Below are positions 10,892 through 22,194 of a stretch of 64,000 nucleotides of DNA, piece after piece. Each line of letters opens with the position of its first letter. Position 1 is the stretch's first letter. The stretch is from Mortierella alpina (taxonomy: Eukaryota > Mortierellomycota > Mortierellomycetes > Mortierellales > Mortierellaceae), in NCBI GenBank assembly GCA_029449245.1, contig JANATF010000007.1, positions 248,001 to 312,000 of the forward strand, read 5' to 3'. The notes below the pieces were generated by a model, which had not been told where the DNA came from, did not search any database, and was given only the letters and a program-made list of their open reading frames with translations. Position numbers and translations under genes: made by a program.

Positions 10892-12176
10892 CTATGCTCG
10901 CAAGCTGAACTCTTGCTCAACGTCCTCCACTGTGCGCAGCAAGACGTCCGTGGGCGCAGTCGTAAAGAATGTGGCCGGGTAGATCTTGCTCCCCCAGGTG
11001 GGGTGCAACAGGACTTTACAGCAGCCTGCGTTCTGAAAGTCGTATTTGAGCAGCAATTGACAGCCGTCCACATCTGGATAGACATCTCGCCCGCGTTCGC
11101 TGAATGACTAGCACCGTTATCGTATGATTCAACAAGGTAGATGTTAGGTCCTCGATGCGAAACAGATAAGAAAATCACAATCCCATCGTATGGTTCAATA
11201 ATAACAAAAAGACACTCACGGGATATCCAGAGGCGGGGTCAGTCATATCGGACCAGAATCCCAGTTTCTCAAGCCGATCATGCAGTGCCGTCGCCCAGCG
11301 CACAAACTATGAACACCAAGAAAATGCATGTCAGTCAGCTGCAATCTGAGAGCATCCAACTATGTCAAATTAGGTGCCTTCGAATGTCAAGATAGAAAAA
11401 TAGTGCGTGGTTCATGCCATCTCCTGCTCGCACATGTTATAAAAACAAAATCTCGGATTCTTTCCTGCCCCACAAAAATACAAAGATGGGCATCTGTATA
11501 ATGACTCCCTACTGCCTCTGTTACCCTGAGTTGTCGATATCTGTAAAAAATAGAGATGAAAATGATCTCGCCATCCCTGCTCCTGATGAAAATGGTCGGT
11601 GCGAAGAGTGTCCTCCTCGAGTGCAAAACCGTGTTCTACGCGGGCAAAAAAAAAAAAAAAAAAAAAGAAACGACTACTTACGTCGTCCAAGCGGTCGTCC
11701 TTTTCCTTTGCAATCTCGGCATCCCATGCGACCATGTCATTGTTGCACTTTTGAATAGTCGGCACCACCAACAGGTTGGAGAGATCTCTGTTGGGAAACA
11801 CTGTGGTCAACTCTTTGGTCATTCTCTTGGGCGAGACGTGCACAGAGTACTCTAGTGTTGCCAGTGTTGTATAGGAAATTTTGGGTGCAGCTACGCAGTG
11901 GGGCATGCGAGGTTTCTTTGCGGGCTGCTGTGCCGTGTTGTTGCTGTTGTTCATTTTGATGTCGCATCGTGTTGTGCTACTGCTTTGACTGCTCTGACTG
12001 CTCTGACTGCTCGATGCAGCGACAAGTGATGCATGGATGAGTCCCGAGGTCAAGGATGCAGCAGCCGCCGCAGCGGCGGCAGTGGTGGCTGGCTGCTGCG
12101 AGTGATGGTGCCTCAATGCGAACTGGTCTGCAGACATCATGGGCGACGGATTCTCGGTCATGACAGAGTGGCGCAT
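10892..12176 (-). CDS. MMADHC: Cobalamin trafficking protein CblD (MMADHC)
   Basis: Exons 12176-11682, 11306-11220 and 11107-10892 encode 265 aa. After a low-complexity N-terminus (poly-Ala, Ser/Gln repeats, about residues 30-75) comes the conserved nitroreductase-like domain. Recognisable segments are MTKELTTVFPNRDLSNLL, NNDMVAWDAEIAKEKDD, FWSDMTDPASG and GCCKVLLHPTWGSKIYP, ending FFTTAPTDVLL. They align in order with human MMADHC. The protein partners MMACHC to direct cobalamin to methionine synthase or methylmalonyl-CoA mutase. Its presence implies that the organism uses vitamin B12, as described for early-branching fungi and unlike most Dikarya. Intron 1 (375 nt) is long and holds an A/T homopolymer; intron 2 has a CTAAC branch-like site. 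The first ATG was chosen; whether the N-terminus targets mitochondria is unclear. Confidence 0.9.
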
Positions 12177-12638
12177 AGTGAATGTATATGGTCTCTATGT
12201 TTTTTTTTGACCTTGAGACGTCTGGCTAGAAGGCGAGTTCGCTGGAGAGCAGCTATAAGAGACGAGAAGACAAGAGGGGAGCGGCGAAAAGAGACAACGG
12301 GAGGAAGCAAGGACAGGAAGGAACGAAGGAACAAAGGAACAAAGGATCAAGGAAGGAAAAATAAAGGATAAGTAAGTGATAGGGGCGGTGAGTAATGTAT
12401 GTGATGGCGAATGCGGGAACAGCAAGGTTATTGGCTGGACCTGCCTGAGCGATAAGCAACTCTAATGAGCGTGGTGGGATCGGAGTCTTCGTGGCAATTC
12501 GATCGTGGCGAGCTTCGCCGCACCCCTACTGCAGTGATGCAGTCCCCAGTCCCCAGTCCCCAGTCCCCAGTGTTGCATGTGCAAAGCCATATTAAGGTTT
12601 CTATGAAAACAAAGCAAAGAACGAGATCTACAGCATCA
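12177..12638. other. Intergenic between MMADHC and MOT1 with a 7-bp microsatellite
   Basis: This holds the MMADHC upstream region and the MOT1 3' end. At about 12541-12571 the 7-mer CCCCAGT is repeated about four times in tandem. A purine-rich strand asymmetry (AAGGAACAAAGG) spans about 12280-12370. No gene is seen. Confidence 0.7.
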
Positions 12639-15600
12639 CTATTTGAGGCCTGCGATGAACGAGTCCAGGTTGTACTCCTCCTCGTACTGCTTCTCGTCCC
12701 ACAGATTCTCCAGGGACTCGAGCACGTTCTTGGTCGACATCTTCTGATCCGCACCACTCCCGACCTCGCCACCACCATTCGCTCCACCTTCCGACACTCC
12801 CTTGCCCTTCTTCCTCTTCTTGGTGTCCGACTCGTCCTCGCCACTGATCTGAAAGAGATCAAGAATCTGGTCCGTGCCCATGCTCTGGATGCCCGAGTTC
12901 TGCTGGTTGATGATCGTGTTTGCAATGTTCAGCTTGAACTTTTGCAGACTAGAGCGACGCGTAATATTGTTCCAAAAAAAATTACATGGGTTAACATCAG
13001 GAGAGCGAGAGGTGAACTTGTCAATGCGATTCCAGCAAGCAAAAGGCATTCAACTTACCCCATGATCTTTTCCTCAAGGGTTCCCTTGGAGATCAACCGA
13101 TAAACATTAACAACCTTCTTCTGGCCCAATCTGTGCGCACGGTCCATGGCCTGCAGATCCTTCATCGGGTTCCAATCATGCTCCACAAAGATCACCGTAT
13201 CTGCTCCCGTCAGGTTCAGTCCCAGTCCTCCGACGTGTGTTGTCAACAGCAACAGATCAATCGACGGATCTGCATTGAACTTTTGCACAATCCCATGTCG
13301 CCTCGACGCGTCCACAGCGCCATCCAGACGCATGTACGAGACCGAAGGCAACAACGGCCGCAACAAGTCGTTCTCGATGATGTCAAGCATGGCTTTTTGT
13401 TGGCAAAAGATCAGCGCTCGATGCTGGCTGACCGCAGACCCGCCACCCGAGATGAGGGAGGCCTCGACATCCGCGCTGGATTCCGAAACAGGCTTGGATC
13501 CAATGCCGCAATCGATCAGCAACTGCCTCAATGCCTGGAGCTTAGGCGCAAATCCAATGTCGTGGATAGACTGGTTCTGGGTCTTGAGCTGCTTCATCAC
13601 CTTGTTGTACTCGGGATGCTTCTCGTTCACGACCAGAAGAGGATGGTTGCACAGCTTGCGGAGATACTGTAGTGCCTGGAAAATGTGTGTCGCCTTCTGT
13701 GGACTGTCCGCGACCTTGGTATCTTCTGTGAGCTCCTCTTCCACCTCGCTCTTGATCTGAGATTTTGAAAACTCCTCGTAAAGTTGCTTTTGGAGATCAC
13801 TGAGCTCGCAGTAATAGTCCTGAATGATCTTGGGTGGAAGGTCGCTGAGAACATCCTCCTTCAAACGGCGCATCAAGAACGGCAGGACTTGTTTGTGAAG
13901 AGCCTCCAATGCAAGCACACCTATTCAACAAAAAATATTAGTCTTGTTTTTTTTAAAAAAAAATTGCTCAGGCAGTGCCATCATGTATCAGTATATCAGT
14001 TCTATAAAATGACCCGCAGGTGACATACCTGCTTCCTGTTCCCGAGATGAGCTCTTGCAGTCTCGGCTTGCAAGAATTGGCTTCCCGAACCTTTCATTGA
14101 ACTGCTTCTCGGTTCCCAGGAAACCAGGCATAAGAAAGTCGAACAAGGACCACAGCTCGAGCACATTATTCTGAATGGGTGTTCCTGACAGAATGACGCG
14201 GTGGTTGGCACGAACCATTTTGACCGACTTTGTGATCTTTGTCCGGCCATTCTTGATGATGTGTCCTTCGTCCAGAATACAGTAATTCCAGAAGATCTTT
14301 TCCAGGTCTTCAATGTCGTTGCGCACCACATCATACGACATGATCACAACATCGTGCTTAGGTATCATGGAGCGCAGCCGCTTCCTCTCTGCAGGGCCAC
14401 CCGTATACATCATCGGCTGAAGATTATCCGTGTACAGCTGAATCTCGTGAAACCAATGTCCAGTCAGTGTTGGGGGGCAGACTACCAAGGAAGGGCAGTG
14501 TGCATATTGTGGGTATCCTGTCTCTGCAAACTTTTTCTGTCGATCGTGCTGGTCACTGGCCAACATGCAGATTGACTGTAATGTCTTTCCTAAACCCATG
14601 TCGTCACAGAGGATGCCATGCAGCTGGTACTTGTTCAAGAACGCAAGCCAGTTCACCCCCTCTTGCTGATACTTTCGAAGCTCAGCTTTGATCTTGATCG
14701 GAATCGAATAACGCTGCAGTTTTTTGCTGTCCAGAAGCTGCATCAAGAACTGTCGCTCCTCCTGGCGCTGTTGAAGCATCTCGGACGACATCTCAGGTGG
14801 GTCGGGGATACCAGCCTCCAGAGGTACAAGCTTGATCAAGTGCGCAAAGCAGTTTGTGGAGACCAGTCGCGCGGGCTCGTCTGCATCACTCATACGACCG
14901 AGGATGGGGACGATGAGGAAGACGACATACGGCAAAATCTTGGCATCCATGATCTGTACGACTTCATTGATCATCTCCGCGGCTCCCTGTCGCCTCGTCA
15001 CGTTCGCTGTATCGCTGAGGTGTGGCACCACACGACCGATGACTAGATGCATACCGGGTACAGTGATCACGTTGCAGATGACGGCTAAGCATTTGGCGGC
15101 TGCATGGCGGACAACCGTGAAGGGCGATAAGAGCGCTGTGGCGATATGGGGCATCAACTGCTCGATGGAGGGGTAGAGTTCCGTGTGCAGGTGTGGCACG
15201 ATTGTTTTGATTAATTCCAGGGCGTCAATGATATCGTGCCAATCATCAGGCTGCAAACGCGTTGGCTCTGTAATCGGTCCATCAGCAAACGCGGTCGTGA
15301 GGGGATCATGGATGCACTCCCATATTTTCGGGACCACACTGAAGAGGCTGGACCCGAACCGCTCAGCAAACTCCTTGTAGGCGGACAGAGCGCCGCGCCG
15401 CGTCAGTTTCGCCTCCTCGTCCTCGACTGGTTTAACATCCTTGGCTGAAATCTTGACATCATCCATGCCATGGCCGCTGACTGCCTTTGCCTCTGCTGCC
15501 GCCTCCTTTGATTTTTTCAACGAGAATATGCCCTCCAAGGACGAATCCTGGTCCAGAGATGGCGTAATTGACGTGTCTCCACAGAGGTATCGCCCAAGAT

Positions 15601-18600
15601 TCTTGATGAGCTTTGGCGTTGGCTTTACGCGCAACTGACAATAGGGGGAGTTGCAGAGCGTGACGAGACTGGCGAGTGTCGCTGCGGAGCGCACTTGAAG
15701 TTCAGCATTCTCTTCGCTCTAAATAGTACAGTCATTGCAATCGATTAGCAAGGACTACGGTGTAACAACAAACAGCCGTCCTTATGATTACGATAAACCA
15801 TTGACCAAACTTACCCTGACACTTTTCATCACACTGTTAATAACAGGGTTCAATTTTGCGGGCAGCGTTCCCAGATTAATGACAGCTGATCCGACAGCGG
15901 CGGCAACGTAGAGGTCAGCCTTCTCCTTGATAGATTCGAAATAGCCGATACTTGCAATAACACGCTCCTGTCGACTCGTCATGAGAGGGACTGCGGCCTT
16001 GCGGGTCCGTGCACTGATCTGATTAAGGAGACTGGGGAACGTCTCCGCAGCAAACAGGCGCGCGTAGTCAATTGTGAAACCAGCACCTACTCCACCCTCG
16101 CCCGTTCCAGCGAGCGGTGCAAGTACGGGAATGCTCGCCTGAGGCAACTTGGCGTCAGTGACAAACGCGTTCAGCATTGCTTGGATTTCTCCTCGGATGC
16201 CCTTGAGGACAGTGATGCTTTCTAGATAACTGGAAGGCGGATCCGCGATGAGGCACTCTATCAAGGATACTGAAGCTGCCATACCGAACGGAACAGCTGC
16301 CTCCGTAGGATAGTTCCCAGTCCGGTCCCTGAAGGCCGTGGCCCACTCGGCAACAATAATGGCGGTCATTTGACGACGCATGGCCCAGGGCGAGTTGAAG
16401 TTGGGTTGCAACAGGCCAGTGAATGTAGAATCCAGTTGTTCTTGTGGCCAGTTGGCCATAAGGAGCCCTAGTGCCTTGCTGGCGGTCAGACGGCAACGGA
16501 CGACGGCGGCGATCGAGACAAGACTCAAGTCCTGCTTCAGCATACCGACATCCACGTTGTGAGAGTGGCTCTGTGCAGCCTGTGCCCTACGTCCCCGTGC
16601 AGTTTGGGTATCCACAATGACCGGTGCCGTTCCATGTGCTGTTGGCGAATAGAACAAACGAGTGTCGAGTGGGGTGCCGACAGGAGTGAGCAGGATGGTG
16701 AAGAATGTCTGGAGGTGTGGGCCAACAACTACTTGCAGCGCCGAAGATTCGCTACCAACCATGTGTTCGATCAGGGCCGTCATCACCGTCAACGAGAGCT
16801 CCAGAATCTCCTTTTTCTCCTCCACAATCAAGTTTTGATACACCATCCGGATCACTCTTTCATCGACCCATTCTGCGATGGACTTCAACTTTAGGAAAGT
16901 TAAAAGGGCGTTCAAGACGGCCATCCGGACACTTGGAATTGTATGCCGGAAAAAGGGATTGAGTCGAGGAATGAGATGAACCAGCGCATGACTAGGATAT
17001 GAAATAGACAATATCAGTTTAGTATAATCAACAGGATACAAAGTCGTCAAGAAGACGGGCAGTGCATCTCACCTTTCATCCTTGGGTTGGATCATAAAGT
17101 CAAGGACGCTTTGGTATGTAAACAACTTGGCCAAGAGATCCATGACGCTTGCTGTTGAAGCCGTCAGGTCGTCTTTCAGGACTGCAAGACAATCCCAGAG
17201 CACAGTGACCACGTCAGGAATACGATCCGGCAGTTTGTTGACAAAGTTGGATGAAATGGGGATGAGGGTGGATGCCGACACTGCACGGACATCGTCATCC
17301 TCGTCCTGTAGCCCAAGCACAACAGCCTTGACAACGTTCTCGAGCATTTCCAACGCATAGGGAGAGTCGTTATCAAGAAGATCACGACGTACGGCAACCG
17401 CATACTTCAGTCCAAGGAGACCAGCGTGCCGCACTTCCCAGATGTAATCCCTTTCTAGGTCGTCCTCAAATACGTCGGTCTGATAGATGATGCGCATTAA
17501 AACTCCCAGCGTACTCTTGACACCCTCGTCTGACATGTGACGGAGGAGTGCACCAAGAGTTTGAGAGCAGGTCTCTCTCACAGGTGCCACGACCTATGCA
17601 ATAAGGGCGCGAAGGTCAGTATGGGATGCAAGCAAGCGGCTCCCTCTTCGGGACTAATAGTTAATGTGTTACCTGATCAGAAACGAAATCGCCGAAACGA
17701 TCCAACGAAAAGACACAGAGCAGACGAATGGCGAGGTCTTCAAGCCATTCGTTATGGCGGGCGTCATTCTCTGCCTTGGTACATCCAATGATCCGGCCTG
17801 CGCCGCTACCCTGGACCTTCAGGATATCTCGAAGTCCAATCCCTGCTCCGTGGCGGATTTCCCAGCATGGATCAAAGAGGTCCATACAGAGCAAATCGCA
17901 AATGCCCTCAAAGGGCCACTCTGTGGATGTCTCTAAGACTGACTGAACTGGTAATTTGGCTTCTACAACCACCTTATTGGAATCAGACTGGGGCGTAAAC
18001 TCAAAATATCCGTCCTGCCCTTCCGCAGGTAGTCCTGGCGTGCTTGGGGTTCCTGGTGTTTCCGGTCCCTTGCGCCTCCCTGCGAGATCAATAACACGGA
18101 TCCTGTAATGTCACCAACAAGTTAACTATTGTGCCTGTATCCGATTTTCTTTATACTCCCATTGCCGGTTCTTTCCGTTACTTACTTGTCTTTGCCTTTG
18201 AACTTCAGATCAGTCTTTGCTCGGCGCTTCAGCTTATTCCTCTCTCGCGCGCTTAATCCTTCCATGTTTGCTTCATTCGGAATTCCAGGTGAGAGGAGCG
18301 GTGCTTTGGAAGATCCCGTTGAGGTGATAGTTGTGTTGGCTGATGGTTGCTCGGACTTTACAGGCAAGGGCGACGCTTTTGGTCCCGAGATATCAGACTC
18401 ATCCACAAGATCGACTAAAATGCAACATGACACAGTTAGTTTGCACCCACGATACTTTTCATCCTTTCAAATGCCAAATCGAACATGCTGATTAGCTTAC
18501 CATCCATGAACTGAGATGTCATCAAGCCCAGATTGGTGGCGAGATTCTTTCGCTGGATCGCCAAACGCTCCGCAGGATCGAGGTCGCTCAGATCGAGATC

Positions 18601-19308
18601 ATACTCTTTTCCCGCCGATCCCAAAAGCAGTTTGCCATTCTGAAGCACCTGGCTGATGTCAAAGTTCGAGAAGGCAAGTCGGTCGTATTTGGACTGTTCC
18701 GTTGGTTTCGGAGTTTCTGATCCATCATCAGACTTCATTTGAGGTTCTATTTGATGATTCCAGCGATGGATATTAGAACGTCTGGCAACAAGACAGAAAT
18801 GACTGAGAGAGTGTGTGTGTGGGTAGGATGCAGACAGTTGCGTGCGAGATTGAGAGCATACCATCTGATGGATCCCACTGAGGCACGTTCCCAACGATAG
18901 CTTCCAAAGCTTGTCCAGCTGCAATCCTGGTGTCCCAGTTCTTACTGCGCAGGTGTACAAGTACCTACAGGTTGTGAGCGTTGTATTAGATGGTCATTCC
19001 TGTCATCAAGACCAAAAACCATATCAACAAGATAGGGAGAAACAAGTGGCATTACTCTTGATAGCAAGTTGAATAACTCGGAGGGATGCTGCTTTTGGAT
19101 ATCGCCTAGCTGCTGTGCGGCCGTAGCTCGCACAGCAGCTGTGGAGCCCGTCTCCAGGAGAAGCACTAGACGGTCGAGTCTAGCGGGTCAGGAATTTAAA
19201 AAAAACATGAGCTGCGTGTAAACACCACTCCGCGCCATATGGTGGAATACCTGATTGTGGCACACTTGGATGAGACGAGGATAATGCCAGCGCTTACCTG
19301 GTAGCCAT
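12639..19308 (-). CDS. MOT1: TBP-associated Snf2-family ATPase MOT1/BTAF1
   Basis: Eleven exons (19308-19298, 19179-19056, 18964-18862, 18746-18501, 18414-18186, 18102-17673, 17593-17073, 16991-15815, 15718-14029, 13920-13059, 12948-12639) sum to 5703 nt, exactly 1901 codons, so 1900 aa; yeast and human proteins are 1850-1870. Exon 1 is only 11 nt (MAT plus two bases). The N-terminal two-thirds are HEAT-like helical repeats that bind TBP, beginning RLDRLVLLLETGS as in BTAF1. The Swi2/Snf2 ATPase starts near residue 1300: DDMGLGKT (Walker A), DEGH (Walker B), SGTPIQNN (motif III) and MDRAHRLGQ (motif VI). A Lys-rich charged segment precedes the C-terminal bridge. It removes TBP from DNA using ATP in the nucleus. 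All ATPase motifs are intact and no frameshift was found. Confidence 0.95.
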
Positions 19309-20541
19309 GTTTGTTATCTACCGGTTATCTACAAGTGATATGCTCAGCTGGCATGCCAATCTCTTCCCTGTACCGTCCTAGAGGGAAAGGTAAGGAATTA
19401 TGGAATTAGCTTTTGTGCTCTGCAAGCGGGAACGGACACGGTCCGCGTGCAGTCTCTAGGCGAGGGTATCCAACCACCCACGCGTCTCGATCGATATGCA
19501 TGAATGATTCGACGGTGCACGAGGACAAGGGCGCGTGGGGTGCCGTGACACAGATATCGCCGTAGGAGGGCACGAGGTATGCCACGCACTGGATCGCACT
19601 GGATCGCCTGGTGCGGCGGCACGGGTAGGTGGGAGATCAGGACGAGTGCACTTTTGGGTGATGGCGCAGACGTGAATGGGAAGGCAGTGGATGGTTGGCC
19701 CATAAAGCGGGCCTTGGTGGGGGGCGTGAGGGCGATGAGGGTGATGAGGGTGGTGAGGGTGGTGAGGGTGGTGAACCACGGGAGTGATCTGCGTGGAGAT
19801 GCGCTTACCCTGTGGCAGTGGATCTGAAACGGATGAGAGGGGGGCGTCGGCAAGAGGGACAGGGAGTGGGCGAATGGGAGCGGGTGAGGAGGGCTGGGTT
19901 GGGTTGGTGGCGTAAGCAGGGTGGAGCGTGTGTGTGTGTGTGGGTGGACTTGGCGAGCAAGGATGGGGGGGGGGTGAGGGTGACGGGGGGTGGGTGCTCT
20001 TTTCAGGCCAAAGCCCAAACACTCTCGACCACTTTTATATCTTCATTTTCACCAGGAGCAAGAAGCGAAGAAGAGGAGCGAAAAGGAAAAAAAAAAATCG
20101 AGTCGAACCCGTCTGGTGGCTTATGCGCATCGCGGGTGCTGTGGTGCACTGCAGCCAAGCGGATCATGGACCTGCGATCCCAGGTCTAGCGTGTCCTGTC
20201 GTAGAAAGAAAAAGGAATATTCCGTTATCAATAAAAAGGATGCAACATAGCACCAGCCGGACTCGCGTCGTCGTGTCGTCGTACCATCCACGAACGCACT
20301 GGGATCCCAGCAACAAGTCAGCGACGGAAACGAGAGGGAAGCGCAGTTGTTGTTGTCCATATAAAAGGTTCGCAGCTCCCTTTGTTTGCTTGCCTCTTCT
20401 TCACTCCTCTCGCTTCGCTCCCCTTTGCAAAGCACACTCCATACCGCTTTTTCCTTATCCTCCTAAAAGTCTAACACACACTCACCCACCACACAAACTA
20501 TCGTCACACACTCCATAGATCGTTGAAACGATAGCACCACA
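19309..20541. other. Divergent promoter region MOT1/PAP2 with G-rich repeats
   Basis: No gene seen. The plus strand holds purine-rich simple repeats: GGTGATGAGG/GGTGGTGAGG units at about 19725-19780, a GT run near 19927-19942 and G-rich blocks to 20000. A TATA box (TATAAAAG) lies at 20360-20367, about 175 nt upstream of the PAP2 start. CT-rich sequence after it fits a fungal leader. Confidence 0.6.
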
Positions 20542-21997
20542 ATGCAGCTCGTCCCTAGGTTGAGGAACCCCTCAGTCCGACTCATATGCTCCTACCTCTT
20601 TGACTGGGCATTGTGCCTTATCCTCTTGGTTGTGTTCTTCTTGCTGGACAGGTTCGAGCCTGTCCACCGCGAGTTTTCAGTTGAGAACACTGCCATCATG
20701 TATCAATACAAAGAGGAGGAAAAAGTCCCTACCTGGTTACTCGTCCTTATCGCATTCGCACTCCCAATGGTCGTGATCACATTGGTTGGCCTAGGGGTTC
20801 GAAGAAGCCCCTACGATGTCCATAACGGCATTCTGGGTCTACTGGTATCTATCCTCTTGACGACCATGTTCACTCAGATTATCAAGGTAACGCATTCAGA
20901 GGCTGCCTGCGGCATCGTCGGCATTGCAGCATATTCTTGGGGCGGGGGTGATAACAAAAAGCCGACAAGGAGGTGCTTGAAACGGTACAACACAACACCG
21001 AGAACAGATCACCTCCTCAGTGTTTGAGTAGTCTCCAGTTTAGTAAGGAGAGGCAACTGCCCCAAGTTTCCCTCCTCTGCGACGGAAGGGGGGAGCTGGA
21101 CTCGCGAGTAACCAGCAACCGTACCTCGCCAGAATGATGATGAAATATTTGTCCGTGTTTTTTAACCCGCGTGTGACCTTGATCATTTTCTTAGCTGACC
21201 CTTGGTAAACACAGACCGGACTTCCTCAGTCGCTGCCAGCCCATGCTCAATGGCGTGAGCCTCACTCAAGACCAGCCGCTGCGCCTCTGGACAATTGATG
21301 TGTGCACCCAGACAAATAAGAAAATACTCCAGGACGGCATGCGCGCTTTTCCGTCGGGACACTCTTCCAGTAAGTTTACAACCGTGCACCTAGTATCTTC
21401 ATTTTGCCCAGGATGCTAAGAATAACACTGCCCTCCCTTGGCTATGGCTCCATTTCAGCTGCTTTTGCAGGATTGTTCTACTTGTCCTTATGGCTCGCTG
21501 GAAAGATGCATGTCTTTGACCGCAGGGGCTACTCCCTGAAGGGCGTCGTCCTGATCGTCCCCATTTTCGGTAAACCTTGCTTCCAAGGCGCTCGCGTCTC
21601 GTCCTTTGCGTCATATTCAGTGCACTCCTAACGTTGCTCCGTCCGCTCTACAGGTGCCTTACTGGTTGCGATCACGCGCGTGCAAGATTCCCGCCATGCA
21701 GGCATTGATGTCACCTGGGGCTCAATCATCGGCATTATCTTTGCCACGTTCGCGTACCATCAGTACTATCCCGTGCTGACAGCCAAGCGTTGCCATGTTC
21801 CTCATCCTCCTCGCGACTTTAGTCACTTGGCCGAAGACTCTCAGGGACGAGCCCAGAGCACGTCGCACTTGGAGCAAGTGACTGGTATCCATCCCAATGA
21901 CGACTTTGTGGATGAGTCCAAGCCGAACCCGCCACTGCTGCACGACTTGGAGGCGCAAAACGACAACTCCAGGACAGAAATTAGTCACATGATTTAA
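20542..21997 (+). CDS. PAP2-family lipid phosphate phosphatase
   Basis: Exons 20542-20886, 21195-21369, 21459-21569 and 21654-21997 encode 324 aa. All three phosphatase motifs are present: KxxxxxxRP at residues 115-123 (split by intron 1 just after the Lys), PSGH at 168-171, and the third as Thr218-Arg-x5-His225-x3-Asp229, with Thr replacing the usual Ser. About six membrane helices are apparent, starting with CLILLVVFFLLD near residue 25. The layout matches DPP1/LPP phosphatases, which dephosphorylate phosphatidate, diacylglycerol pyrophosphate or lysophosphatidate in membranes. The tail after the last helix (about 75 residues) is hydrophilic, with NPPLLHDLEAQNDN near the end. The active site appears complete. 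Confidence 0.92.
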
Positions 21998-22194
21998 AAA
22001 TATTAGAAGAGTGAATTGTTGTTTTCTACTACACACAGGTGTGTTTTGCTTTTTCTTTTCTCTCCCGCCTTGCATTCCCCACCCATCCCTTTTCCTCTCC
22101 GCTTCCGTCTCATTCTCAGACGATAGCCTTTGTTGCTTCCACTCTCTGACCTAATCCTGCTCCGGACTGGGACAACCCTCGCAGGAACTTCACA

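Noticed and set aside
11647-11666. Poly-A run as the tail of a retroposed sequence
   Set aside because: It lies in an MMADHC intron, with no flanking duplication and no body sequence upstream. It is better explained as a homopolymer.
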